DNA of 64,000 nucleotides from NCBI RefSeq assembly GCF_021646545.1, contig NZ_JAKIRP010000018.1, positions 1-64,000 of the forward strand. Reading direction: 5' to 3'. Positions 41,386-50,476 of this stretch are shown piece after piece. Source of the stretch: Chitinophaga filiformis. GTDB lineage: Bacteria > Bacteroidota > Bacteroidia > Chitinophagales > Chitinophagaceae. The position numbers and the translations under genes were made by a program. How positions within the stretch are numbered: position 1 is the stretch's first letter; every line of letters begins with the position of its first letter. The notes beneath the pieces are model-generated. The model worked only from the letters and a program-made list of their open reading frames with translations, was not told the origin of the DNA and made no database searches.

Positions 41386-44300
41386 CTATCTTGAAATCAT
41401 AAACCTCACATCCCTGCTTTCGCTTTGTGTGATGACCCTTAAAATAAAGATACCAGTGGACGTACCGTTGACTGTAAACGAATCGTGTACTTCCAGCGTC
41501 GGAGCGTACTGCCGCTTGTCAGCCACTACGCCGTTTAAGTCATACACATACACGATCATCTGTTGTTTCCTGTTGAGTTTAATATTGTAAGTAAAATGCC
41601 CGTCATTCGGATTCGGAGATAGCATAACGGTATCTATCACGTGTACGGGCTGCGTATAGGATGGGCCGGCCGACGGATCATAGGCGCCTATTTCCAGCGC
41701 TTTGCGCAGCGTATAGGAACATTGTCCAAAGGTGGCATTCATCTCTACCCAATACGTACCCGGATTATTAAACTTAATAAGCGGCACATCACCCTGCATG
41801 CTCAGGTAAACGGCATCCGGATGGAAGGTCCACTTAACATCGTCTGGTGCAGGCAGGCAGATCTCGCGAACGGCCAGGGTGTCGCGGGCATTCATACGAC
41901 TGGACAACAGGAAATTTACCTCCGGCTGTGCATTGCTTTTTTCAATCGTTACCTGCTTCATCTGAGCGCATTGATGTGCGTCCTGTACGTCAATGCGGTA
42001 GCTGCCGGGAGCAAGACCGTTAAACGTACCTGCCGGCAACCAGCTGCTTTGGTCTAACGCATATTGATAAGGCGGAGTGCCACCGGTAACAGTAGCGCTG
42101 ATGCTGCCATCGCTAAGACCGTCACAGATCGCAGGCGCGTCAATGCTGAGTATTAATTGCGCCGGTTGCGGTACGGTATAAGTAACAGATTGTTTACAGC
42201 CTTTACTGTCAGTGATTTCCAGCGGGTAATCTCCTGCAGGCAGTTCCCTGGCCTGGTTATCTGCCGTGATAGTTTGCCAGTGATAGCTATAATTGCCGGA
42301 TCCACCGCTGGCATTCACGGTGATCGTACCATCAGACAATCCGAAGCAGCTAACAGGACTGATAGCTGCAGTTACCTGAATAGGCTCATATGCGGCAGTA
42401 AGGGTTGTACTGATGCTATTGACACAGCCTGCTGCATCCTGTACTGCTACGTCGTAATCGCCCGCAGCCAGGTTGGCAAAAGTAGCACTGCTTTGCCAGG
42501 GTCCTTTGTTCAGTGAATAGGTATATGGCTGACTACCACCAGTGGTTTCCAGCGTAATCTGCCCCACGGGGTCTGCGCTACAACCGTTGTGCGTTTTGCT
42601 GAGCACTTTCAGCGAGATGGTGCTGACAGGCGCCGTGAAATTCACCTGCTGACTATTGATGCAACCGCGGCCATCTTTTACGTGTATAGTGTGTGTGCCA
42701 GACGTGATGCCGGTGATGCGTGTTTCAGTACTATAGGCGCTATTATCTATTGCATACGCATAACCCTGATAGCCGGCGCCATTGCCACCTGTAGCTGTAA
42801 TATCGATATAACCGTTATTACCACCTGCGCAGCCTACATTGTAACCGTTGTAATCTGACAGGCGATAAGTAAAGCTTAGCGGTTGATCCGGTAGTGTAAC
42901 AGGGTAGCTTTTTTCCGCATCTACGAAGCAACCATGCGCGTCTTTTAGCCTGAGTTTGTAGGTGCCTGATTGCATAATAGCAGTGCCAGGGGTGAAAGGC
43001 TGATAACTGTTTCCATTGTCTGTGGACCATTCATACTGATAGCCAGGCGTACCACCCGTAGCAGTCATGTTGATATGCGCACCATCTGAGAGACAAACCG
43101 CATCCTGTGCCTGGATACTTGTGATTGTTAATCCGGCAAGTGCGGGTATGGTACTCTCGGTAGAAGTGACAGCACATCCGGTGGCTTTGTTGTCAGTAAC
43201 GATCAGCCGGTAGCTACCAGCGTCAAGTGCCTCGATCTTCGTATCTGTGCTGTACCAGATGGTACCGTCTGTCCACGTGCCATTTTTCAGCTGTTGCCAG
43301 CGATAGTTATAGTTACCGGAACCACCGTTTACGTTAGCACTTATGAGGGCATCCGCTGCACCGTAACAGCTGATAGGTGTCGTTGAAAGCTGTACGTCCA
43401 ACGCTGCCCGCTGGTAAATATCAGCGTCTGCAGTAACAGCATCGCTGCACGTATTATCCTGGTTAGTGACAGTAACCGTATAGGTGCCGGCGCTAAGGCC
43501 TGTAAACAGACCTGTGCTATTGGTGGTGCCGTTCACTGTGTATTGATATTGCCCTGTACCGCCGCTGGCTGTGAATTGCAGGCTGCCATCATTCCCTCCG
43601 AAACAACTGATGGAGTCGGAAGATGTAAGGCTTACCGCCAACGGCGACAGCGCTTGTAAGGTAAGGGTGCTGTCCCAGCCTGCACAAAGTGGTGCATCGC
43701 CGTTCACAATAGCCGCGCGATAGGTACCACCTGCCAGGTCCGTGAATGTGTAGGTGATGGTGTTATTCAGCACGCCGGAAGTCTTTACTACAACATCGTT
43801 CTGATACAATTTAAATTCATAGTTACCGGTCGTAGCCGCAGCAATAGAAATAGCACCATTGCCCGGTGACGTACAGGTTGGATCATTACTTGCCGCGTTG
43901 CCACTTACCTGGATGGGTTGTTGCAGTACAACGTTCAGGGGCGGAGTACTATTTGCGCAACTTGCGTTTCTTACTATTGCCTGATAGGTACCGGCTGGCA
44001 GATTCTCCCATAAGATACTTTGATTCACACCCGCCTGTTCCGGACGGATGATGGTACTGCCAGAGCGCAGCTCAAAGTAATAGGCGGCATTTGTATCTGC
44101 ACCGCCGGCGGTAATGCCGATAACACCATCGCTGCCGCCATAACAGCTGATGTTTTTATGCTGGTTTGTGTTTTCTGTAGCCGTTAAAGGCGCGTATTCA
44201 TCGATCGTTATGTAATAGGGCGTCATACAGCTGCCCGTTGTTTCGCCGGGATTGAACACCCAGAGTGTATAGGTACCTTTTGGAACGTTGTCAATATTAA

Positions 44301-45474
44301 TGCCACCGGATACGGGAACAGCGCCATTGCTTTGCGCCAGCAGATCTCCGCAGTTGGAGCCCGGGTTGGAAAGATCGGGGTCACAGGGTGTTGAAACGAT
44401 CCCTTTTCTCAGCGTCCAGCGTATAGTGCTGAAGCCTGTATGGATAGCGGAACCAGGTACGGATATTGTGCCTCCGCCTTCATTATAGCAGCCCGGCGTT
44501 TTTGCGATCTGGGCAGCATCTACTGTAGGAGGAGCCGGCGATATTTCAATAGGATCTGAAGGTTCAGACCAGCGCGAATAGAGAACGGTTGCGCCGTTAT
44601 TATACACCGCCTTCTGTCTGTGACGGAACCACACGTTTCGTTTTGTGTCGGCTACTTCCGGGATCACATGAGCGGGCGTAATGGTGAAGCCGTACCCAAA
44701 CGCCCCGATAGTTGAATCTATCGCTTTCCATCCCGTAGTAAGATCCGGCCCAACATTATATTCCAGCACGTAGGTGCCTTGATAATAGTCATTGTTTTCC
44801 GGGTTGGTCACATTATCTCCGATCGACACAAGATTCAGCTTGGCACTGGCGCACACAGATTTTTCCGCCGTATAATTTTTGAGTTTCCAGGGCGGGACCA
44901 TCAGGTAATAGAACTGTATATTTATCGGTTCATCGGTACGCTGTCCGTTACTTGTATGGTAGTTGTCGAGCGGATAAAAGGGCACGCCTAATCCCATTGT
45001 CGGCGCTGCCAATGCCGCCTCATTGACGGGATAGATCTCGCGGATATACTCCAGGGCAACAGTCATGTAAATGTAAGAACTGTAGTCATACACCTCATAG
45101 ATCATCCAGGGTGGATTGACAACGATGGTGTCCATATAGTACAAATATTCTGTAGGGGTCTGGTGAATAGGCGTCGCGACGAACTTAGGCCCGTTTAGCG
45201 TATACGGCCAGGTGGCGAAGGTATGGTCAAGGTAATTGTTATTCACCGGGTCAATTGCAATGTACATACGTGCCGGTTCGGTAGAGTGCCAGAACTGTGC
45301 TGATGCCGTGATGTTCATCAGCAAAAGAGGCAGTACGTATAAAAATCGTTTCCTGTTAATGATCGTTGACAGGTGCTTGCTGTACACAAGCTGCACAGCA
45401 GTCAATATTGCTGGCGGGATTACGCATAAAGCAGTTTTCAGCGCTGAGGTAACGCTTCCGTTATTTTTAGGCAT
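41386..45474 (-). CDS. SprB-repeat giant adhesin with T9SS type A sorting domain
   Basis: A 1362-aa surface protein from ATG 45474. A hydrophobic leader KRFLYVLPLLLMNITASAQ sits about 40-60 residues in, so the true start may be a later non-ATG codon; none is decisive. The first ~400 residues are a distinct head domain. Then follow many SprB-type repeats of about 80 residues, each with I-x-C-x-G-x-x-D-G-x-I/L and a T-x-x-G-G-T-P/G-x-Y core, e.g. NISCYGGSDGVIGITAGG, SISCFGGNDGSLQFTASGG, PVSCFGLSDGTITVNASGG, ICDGLSDGSISATVTGG. The last ~85 residues (VMLSPNPNDGHFTYNIKL to VRFMISR) are a T9SS type A domain. Role in gliding or attachment is inferred from SprB. Confidence 0.88.
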   Translation of the reverse strand: MPKNNGSVTSALKTALCVIPPAILTAVQLVYSKHLSTIINRKRFLYVLPLLLMNITASAQFWHSTEPARMYIAIDPVNNNYLDHTFATWPYTLNGPKFVATPIHQTPTEYLYYMDTIVVNPPWMIYEVYDYSSYIYMTVALEYIREIYPVNEAALAAPTMGLGVPFYPLDNYHTSNGQRTDEPINIQFYYLMVPPWKLKNYTAEKSVCASAKLNLVSIGDNVTNPENNDYYQGTYVLEYNVGPDLTTGWKAIDSTIGAFGYGFTITPAHVIPEVADTKRNVWFRHRQKAVYNNGATVLYSRWSEPSDPIEISPAPPTVDAAQIAKTPGCYNEGGGTISVPGSAIHTGFSTIRWTLRKGIVSTPCDPDLSNPGSNCGDLLAQSNGAVPVSGGINIDNVPKGTYTLWVFNPGETTGSCMTPYYITIDEYAPLTATENTNQHKNISCYGGSDGVIGITAGGADTNAAYYFELRSGSTIIRPEQAGVNQSILWENLPAGTYQAIVRNASCANSTPPLNVVLQQPIQVSGNAASNDPTCTSPGNGAISIAAATTGNYEFKLYQNDVVVKTSGVLNNTITYTFTDLAGGTYRAAIVNGDAPLCAGWDSTLTLQALSPLAVSLTSSDSISCFGGNDGSLQFTASGGTGQYQYTVNGTTNSTGLFTGLSAGTYTVTVTNQDNTCSDAVTADADIYQRAALDVQLSTTPISCYGAADALISANVNGGSGNYNYRWQQLKNGTWTDGTIWYSTDTKIEALDAGSYRLIVTDNKATGCAVTSTESTIPALAGLTITSIQAQDAVCLSDGAHINMTATGGTPGYQYEWSTDNGNSYQPFTPGTAIMQSGTYKLRLKDAHGCFVDAEKSYPVTLPDQPLSFTYRLSDYNGYNVGCAGGNNGYIDITATGGNGAGYQGYAYAIDNSAYSTETRITGITSGTHTIHVKDGRGCINSQQVNFTAPVSTISLKVLSKTHNGCSADPVGQITLETTGGSQPYTYSLNKGPWQSSATFANLAAGDYDVAVQDAAGCVNSISTTLTAAYEPIQVTAAISPVSCFGLSDGTITVNASGGSGNYSYHWQTITADNQARELPAGDYPLEITDSKGCKQSVTYTVPQPAQLILSIDAPAICDGLSDGSISATVTGGTPPYQYALDQSSWLPAGTFNGLAPGSYRIDVQDAHQCAQMKQVTIEKSNAQPEVNFLLSSRMNARDTLAVREICLPAPDDVKWTFHPDAVYLSMQGDVPLIKFNNPGTYWVEMNATFGQCSYTLRKALEIGAYDPSAGPSYTQPVHVIDTVMLSPNPNDGHFTYNIKLNRKQQMIVYVYDLNGVVADKRQYAPTLEVHDSFTVNGTSTGIFILRVITQSESRDVRFMISR

Positions 45475-45607
45475 AGGCAACGGGGGGATTGTCCCTTTTA
45501 GAGTATAAATATATGTTATATATGCATACAATTACGTTGATCGAAATGGCATTTTTGTGGTTCGCATATTGGCCACACCTGAACGCTATAATTAATAAAG
45601 GGACAGG

Positions 45608-46648
45608 TTAATTCGTCATGATCGATTTTAGTGCAATCAGCAGCATCTCTTTCTGCTTGCCTTTCAGTTTGATAGAGCCTAAGGTTTGCGCAGCAAAGTT
45701 GCCAGCCAGGCGCAACGATGCTGCCAGATCGCCGGATACGATGACCTCTTCATTGAATTCTTTACACATGTTCTGTATACGGGAAGTGGTATTCAATACA
45801 TCGCCGGAGTAGGTGATATCTCTTTTGATAATGCCCACTTCTCCAGCCACCACTTTACCACAATGAATGCCGGCTTTAAATGTAGGTGCCAGTCCGTACA
45901 ACCGGATATACTTGCTATTCAGCTGTAGCAGATGATATTTGATATCAAAGAAGCATTGCACGCATTTACTGTCCTGAATACCATCGTCATACTTCCAGGC
46001 TACGATCACTTCGTCGCCCACATACTGGTAGATCTCTCCCTTGTTATCAAGAATGGGATTGGTGATGTCGGTAAAGATATCTTTCAGGAACGCATGATAT
46101 TTTTTGTCGCCCAGCATTTCTGCAATAGTAGTAGAAGAGTTGAGGTCCAGGAACATAAAGATCCTGCTTTCTTCCTTAGGAGTATTATACTTGCCCCGCA
46201 GGATGTTCCAGAAAACGCCCTGTCCGAATTTATTGTTAATCTGCAGGAATAACTGTGTAATAGCCACTATGACGCCCCAGATCATGCAGTTCTTCAATAT
46301 ACGGAGAGGGTCGGAAGGTATGCCGAAGAGCCGCAGCACGATATTGACGATCGCAATCACCACGAGGAACGACAATACAACTGTAGCGATGGTATAACCG
46401 TAGGATTTGTCGCGGAACTTCACATTTACATAAAAGACCAGCAGGCTGCCGCCTATTAAGGAACCTATCAGGGCCGCTCCCATATTAATGGCCACGGCTT
46501 CGGCAATACTATATTTAGGTAAAGGCATCACCGCATTGGTGGTAAACAGCGCCAGGCGGTCATATAAAGGAATGAAAATGCCTATTACCAGCCATATAGC
46601 CGTAATAATGCCTAGCTGCTTTAACTTGTACGACGTCCTCCTCTTCAT
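45608..46648 (-). CDS. Membrane-anchored class III adenylate/guanylate cyclase
   Basis: A 346-aa inner-membrane enzyme converting ATP or GTP to a cyclic nucleotide. ATG 46648 (MKRRTSYKLKQLGIITAIW) is chosen. Four membrane helices: GIITAIWLVIGIFIPLYD, NMGAALIGSLIGGSLLVFYV, YTIATVVLSFLVVIAIVNIV, CMIWGVIVAITQLFLQI. The catalytic domain starts IFMFLDLNSSTTIAEMLGDK near residue 163 (first metal Asp), with IYQYVGDEVIVAW near 210 (second metal Asp). FKAGIHCGKVVAGEVG near 275 and ITYSGDVLNTTSRI carry the later specificity and transition-state residues. A Lys/Asp pair would favour ATP; the base preference is not settled by eye. The gene lies next to the giant SprB-repeat gene on the same strand. Confidence 0.9.
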   Translation of the reverse strand: MKRRTSYKLKQLGIITAIWLVIGIFIPLYDRLALFTTNAVMPLPKYSIAEAVAINMGAALIGSLIGGSLLVFYVNVKFRDKSYGYTIATVVLSFLVVIAIVNIVLRLFGIPSDPLRILKNCMIWGVIVAITQLFLQINNKFGQGVFWNILRGKYNTPKEESRIFMFLDLNSSTTIAEMLGDKKYHAFLKDIFTDITNPILDNKGEIYQYVGDEVIVAWKYDDGIQDSKCVQCFFDIKYHLLQLNSKYIRLYGLAPTFKAGIHCGKVVAGEVGIIKRDITYSGDVLNTTSRIQNMCKEFNEEVIVSGDLAASLRLAGNFAAQTLGSIKLKGKQKEMLLIALKSIMTN

Positions 46649-46828
46649 GGTCTTAATGGGGCGATTTTGCCTGCTCAATATATTCCTTTTTCGGGTAAAA
46701 TGGTACCGCCTGGTTTTCTTGCAGTTCAGTTGGTAATGGTGGTCAAAGGAGTCGGCGTTTGAAACACGCGGGCTGAGTCAATCAGGTAGTCGGGGCTAAC
46801 AGTGACGCATTCCACTGAGGTTTGACGA

Positions 46829-46859
46829 AAAAAGGGCCGACCCACGGTCAGCCCTTTTT
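46829..46859. terminator. Terminator of the second sugar dehydrogenase gene
   Basis: AAAGGGCCGACC pairs with GGTCAGCCCTTT (one mismatch) across a short CAC loop, with A- and T-runs on both sides. Confidence 0.75.
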
Positions 46860-46890
46860 GAATACAGTCCTGATGTATTAAATATAGTAG

Positions 46891-48081
46891 TTAGTTTGGT
46901 ACAACACGGTACACACTGTTACCTGTGTTGGACACCACATACACTTCTCCGCTTTCGGTTTCGCCGAAATCCACAATGCCGGTGGGGGAGAGCGTTTGTG
47001 TAGTGACAGTCCATCCGCCGGAGCCGTTTGGAACAATCTTATAAAATACACCGGAATAGAAATCAGCACTCAGATAACAGCCCTGCAGCGTAGGATAGGT
47101 AGCGCCTCTGTAAACTACGCCTCCCGTAATACTTGCGGCAGGGTTCTGTGTAGCATAAGCATGTGCCGGGAAGATATAGTTTGTTCCGTTGCATCCGGAT
47201 GTGTTGTAAGCGGCGTTACCTTCATAACAGCGCCATCCGTAATTGGCTCCTGATGTGGCAGATGCTGCGCGGAAATTGATTTCTTCCCATGAATCCTGTC
47301 CTACATCACCTATCCACATATCCTGGGTAGCTCTGTCAAAGCTCCAGCGGTATGGGTTACGTAGTCCGTAAGCATATACTGCATTTGAAAATGGATTGCC
47401 TGGAGGAATGCTATAATACGGAGCAGTGGCAGATGTATTAACAGCGAGACGTAATATTTTACCCAGTAATACAGAAGTATTCTGCGCATTGTTGGAAACA
47501 TCGCCACTACCGCCACCATCACCGGTAGATAAATACAGGTATCCGTCGGTGCCAAAGTGAAGTTCTCCTCCATTATGGTTCGAATAAGTAGGATGTGGAA
47601 TCGTTAATACAATCACTTTTGATGCGGCGTTCCACGCATTCGGGCTGCCGCTGTTTACATGATACCTGGCAAGCTCAAGGTTGCCTGCTGTATTGGTATA
47701 ATAAACGTAAACAAACCCATTCGTTTCATAATTGGGGTGAAAGGCCATACTGAGCAGACCTCTTTCACCATTGGTGCTTACGTTTGATACAGTGCCAAAT
47801 ACAGAAATAAAATTAAATGCAGAATCATACACTCTTATAGTACCGGCTTTCTGCGGAATAAAAATGCGTTTACTACCGTCGGCAGCGTTCACAAACTGCA
47901 TAGGAGCACTTAAACCGGAAGTAATGACTGACCTCAATGCTATCTGAGGTGCGGCAGCTGCGGACACGTCCGTCGACTTCTTTATCAGATCATCTGCTTC
48001 TGTTTTACAGCCTAGTGCTAAAACGGTCATAATGGCCACTGACAAAAGCTGGCGGGGAAATACACTTGATAGATTTTTCAT
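46891..48081 (-). CDS. PQQ-dependent sugar (sorbosone-type) dehydrogenase lipoprotein
   Basis: A 396-aa beta-propeller lipoprotein. The signal ends TVLALGC (Cys near residue 25), then KTEADDLIKKS, an acidic mature N-terminus. Propeller motifs: LSAPMQFVNAADGSKRIFIP near 55, RGLLSMAFHPNYETNGFVYV near 110, HNGGELHFGTDGYLYLSTGD near 165, YGLRNPYRWSFDRATQDMWI near 237, WEEINF and NYGWRCYEG. It is more like soluble GSDH-type/Hedgehog-interacting proteins than the 6855 product, so the two are distant paralogues. PQQ or similar cofactor binding is inferred from the family. Monocistronic. Confidence 0.87.
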   Translation of the reverse strand: MKNLSSVFPRQLLSVAIMTVLALGCKTEADDLIKKSTDVSAAAAPQIALRSVITSGLSAPMQFVNAADGSKRIFIPQKAGTIRVYDSAFNFISVFGTVSNVSTNGERGLLSMAFHPNYETNGFVYVYYTNTAGNLELARYHVNSGSPNAWNAASKVIVLTIPHPTYSNHNGGELHFGTDGYLYLSTGDGGGSGDVSNNAQNTSVLLGKILRLAVNTSATAPYYSIPPGNPFSNAVYAYGLRNPYRWSFDRATQDMWIGDVGQDSWEEINFRAASATSGANYGWRCYEGNAAYNTSGCNGTNYIFPAHAYATQNPAASITGGVVYRGATYPTLQGCYLSADFYSGVFYKIVPNGSGGWTVTTQTLSPTGIVDFGETESGEVYVVSNTGNSVYRVVPN

Positions 48082-48331
48082 ACTTTGAGGGTTAAGATTG
48101 AGCGTTAAAAAAGGGTCTCATCAGGACTGATTCATGATAGTTTCCGTACTTAAGTATTTGTGCTACTGTTCTAAAGATACCCAAATTATAAGGAGTTAAT
48201 CGCCCTCTCTGTGTATTAAAATTTATTTCCCGCAGTCATTGATATCTTGTTGTGAATTTTTTAAGTGATGTGAACAGGAGCTGCCAGAATGGACAAGTTA
48301 CGACACTGCGGTATCATTACCGGCTACAGCA

Positions 48332-49243
48332 TTACATACCTTCGTACCAGTACATTTTGCCCTTTTCTTCCCTAATGCCAAGAAAGCCTCTTGCTGTCAG
48401 CCAGGCCTGGTAGAATTCCAGCTCTCCGGTGGTGGGATTTGCTGCATACCAGTAAGGGAAACGCAGGCTATTCCAGTCTGTTTTGGTGACGAGCATTTCA
48501 TAATCGTCGGCGTTAACTGCTTTGTAACCATAGCCGCCGGATTTCAACAAGCGTAACTGCATGATATCGCGTATCGCATATCCCCAGATCTCATATGTTG
48601 TTTTGTTGACAGTGGCCCATTCCTGGTTGTATACGTTGGAAATATAGATGGAGTCTTTAGTGATCTTTTGAACGATCCCATATGTTGTTTGACGCTTATC
48701 TTTAAAGTCCATGTGGTAACAGACATTTTCCCTGATGCGGAAAGTATCTTTTGAGGAGTTGCCTTTAGCCACCCAGCTGATCATCAGTTCATCGCGGTTT
48801 GCATAGATGTTTTTCAGCGAATCATTTTTTAATCTGACCAGATGCCTGCTGTTATCAATATCGACATAGCTCATCACAGATTCCGTGGTTCTACGTTCTA
48901 TGTAAAAAGACTGAATGTCGTCTATATTAACGGTGTAGACCTTGTTACTCCACCACCAGACATTAAATACTGTTGCGGCTAATGTTCCGTTTTTTAGTGT
49001 GACGGTATGAAGCTCCACATCTCTCTTTGTGTTGTCCTTCAGTTTTATGCCCAGAACGGAACTCTTATTGTAAAACAGCCACACCTTGCTGCCGTCTGCC
49101 TTATAGCAGTATACACGTCCCGGGGGAAGACTGCCGGTACTTAATTGTTGCAGGAATTCATCTTTTGGGATGGTATATTTTTTTATACCAAAACAGGAGA
49201 GGGAGAGTAGTAAGAATACAGTAAAAAGTGCTTTTTGTTTCAT
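48332..49243 (-). CDS. Hypothetical lipoprotein or secreted protein, 303 aa
   Basis: Signal MKQKALFTVFLLLSLSC gives a possible lipobox (SLSC), then FGIKKYTIPKDEF. The body is beta-rich with repeated short strands: SKVWLFYNKSSVLGIKLKDN, VFNVWWWSNKVYTVNIDDIQ, SFYIERRTTESVMSYVDIDN, YGIVQKITKDSIYISNVYNQEW. Two similar halves are suggested by the IDDIQ and KITKDSIYIS motifs, as in Bacteroidota proteins of unknown function that set a property against small metabolites. No recognised domain. Single gene. Confidence 0.72.
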   Translation of the reverse strand: MKQKALFTVFLLLSLSCFGIKKYTIPKDEFLQQLSTGSLPPGRVYCYKADGSKVWLFYNKSSVLGIKLKDNTKRDVELHTVTLKNGTLAATVFNVWWWSNKVYTVNIDDIQSFYIERRTTESVMSYVDIDNSRHLVRLKNDSLKNIYANRDELMISWVAKGNSSKDTFRIRENVCYHMDFKDKRQTTYGIVQKITKDSIYISNVYNQEWATVNKTTYEIWGYAIRDIMQLRLLKSGGYGYKAVNADDYEMLVTKTDWNSLRFPYWYAANPTTGELEFYQAWLTARGFLGIREEKGKMYWYEGM

Positions 49244-49280
49244 AAGCTTTTTGGATTTCTAATGTAAGGACGGGGCGACG

Positions 49281-49646
49281 CTACGACCCCCGTAAAATCT
49301 TGTCCATTTTCCTGCCTTTCGCCAGCTCATCCACTAATTTATCCAAATATCGGGTTTTTTGTGTCAAAGGGTTCTGAATGTCTTCTACGCGATACCCACA
49401 GATTACTCCGGTAATGAGGTGCGCGTTAGGGTTTAGTGAAGCCTCGTGGAAGAACGTTTCAAACGTTACTTTTTCTTTAATCAGTTCCTGCAGCTTCTTG
49501 CTATCGAAGCCTGTCAGCCATTCTATCACCTGATGTAGTTCTTCTTTTGTTCTGCCTTTCTTCTCCACTTTTTCAACGTACATTGGATAGACCGAGGCAA
49601 AGATCATTTTTGCGATGCGCTGATCCTGTTTGTTGGAAGTGTCCAT
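49281..49646 (-). CDS. DUF2200 domain protein
   Basis: A 121-aa soluble protein matching DUF2200: an N-terminal helix QRIAKMIFASVYPMYVEKVE, then KKGRTKEELHQVIEWLTGFD, VTFETFFHEASLNPNAHLIT, GVICGYRVEDIQNPLTQKTR, and a C-terminal helix DKLVDELAKGRKMDKIL. The whole length is the domain. Function unknown in the family. No signal peptide. It lies 37 bp upstream of the 48332 gene on the same strand but is unlikely to be functionally linked. Confidence 0.9.
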   Translation of the reverse strand: MDTSNKQDQRIAKMIFASVYPMYVEKVEKKGRTKEELHQVIEWLTGFDSKKLQELIKEKVTFETFFHEASLNPNAHLITGVICGYRVEDIQNPLTQKTRYLDKLVDELAKGRKMDKILRGS

Positions 49647-49916
49647 ATCTCGTATTTTAGGGCTTGATTAATTTATTGGTCCTTTTATTCTTTTGTTGTT
49701 CCCGGGCATTGTCCTGAAGCCAGCCTCATATACAATGATCCTTTAATTTTATCTGTCTGTCTGCCGCCTGGAGATGGTCGAAATTTGCTATGCGGCTGTA
49801 CTCGGACATCAAATGATGGCCGGATGTAGTCATATGAAGCGGCTTTGGCATATCTCTTAATGAAATATTATGATTTTATTAGCAATATTAACAAAAAGGA
49901 TGGTTATCTTCATAGT

Positions 49917-50438
49917 ATGATACGTGCAATCCTTTTTACCGCAATTTTAATGTCGGCGATGGCTGCAAAGGCACAGCTCCCTTTATTTTCCGGGGCGCAG
50001 GATCACACACAACCAGCCTTCAGGAATAATAGTCAGGAGACTGATACCAACTATCTCCGGAAGAAATGGTTTGTCACAAAATATGCCGGCATCTCAACTG
50101 GCTTCGTAGCATTTAAGGGCGGGAGCAGTAACTTCCTGTCGGTTCCGTTAGCATTACAGCTCACCCGGCAATTAAACAATAATATGTATGCTTTCGGCAA
50201 TGTTTCGGCGACACCGTATATTTTCCGGTATAATAGCATGTTTTACCAGCCTGGCGTTGGCAAGAACAGCAGTTTTATGCACAGTAACAACTATGGTATT
50301 TCTCCTGCTGCCCAAATAGGCGTAATGTATATTAACAATGAAAGAACGTTTTCTATCTCCGGTAGCATCAGCGTGAGCAGCAGTAGCTACAACGGTTATT
50401 CACCCATTTATGCTCCAATCAGTTCCCATGTGCGCTAA
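49917..50438 (+). CDS. Hypothetical secreted protein, 173 aa
   Basis: ATG 49917 is chosen because MIRAILFTAILMSAMAAKA makes a signal peptide; the frame upstream is a charged tail. The mature protein (QLPLFSGAQDHTQ onward) has FVTKYAGISTGFVAFKGG and alternating small and aromatic residues (YAFGNVSATPYIFRY, YGISPAAQIGVMYI, FSISGSISVSSS). These suggest a small outer-membrane barrel, and the C-terminus lacks an aromatic residue. No family recognised. Confidence 0.65.
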   Translation: MIRAILFTAILMSAMAAKAQLPLFSGAQDHTQPAFRNNSQETDTNYLRKKWFVTKYAGISTGFVAFKGGSSNFLSVPLALQLTRQLNNNMYAFGNVSATPYIFRYNSMFYQPGVGKNSSFMHSNNYGISPAAQIGVMYINNERTFSISGSISVSSSSYNGYSPIYAPISSHVR

Positions 50439-50476
50439 AAGCCCTGGACATTAAACGGTGACGAGAGCATACCCGG

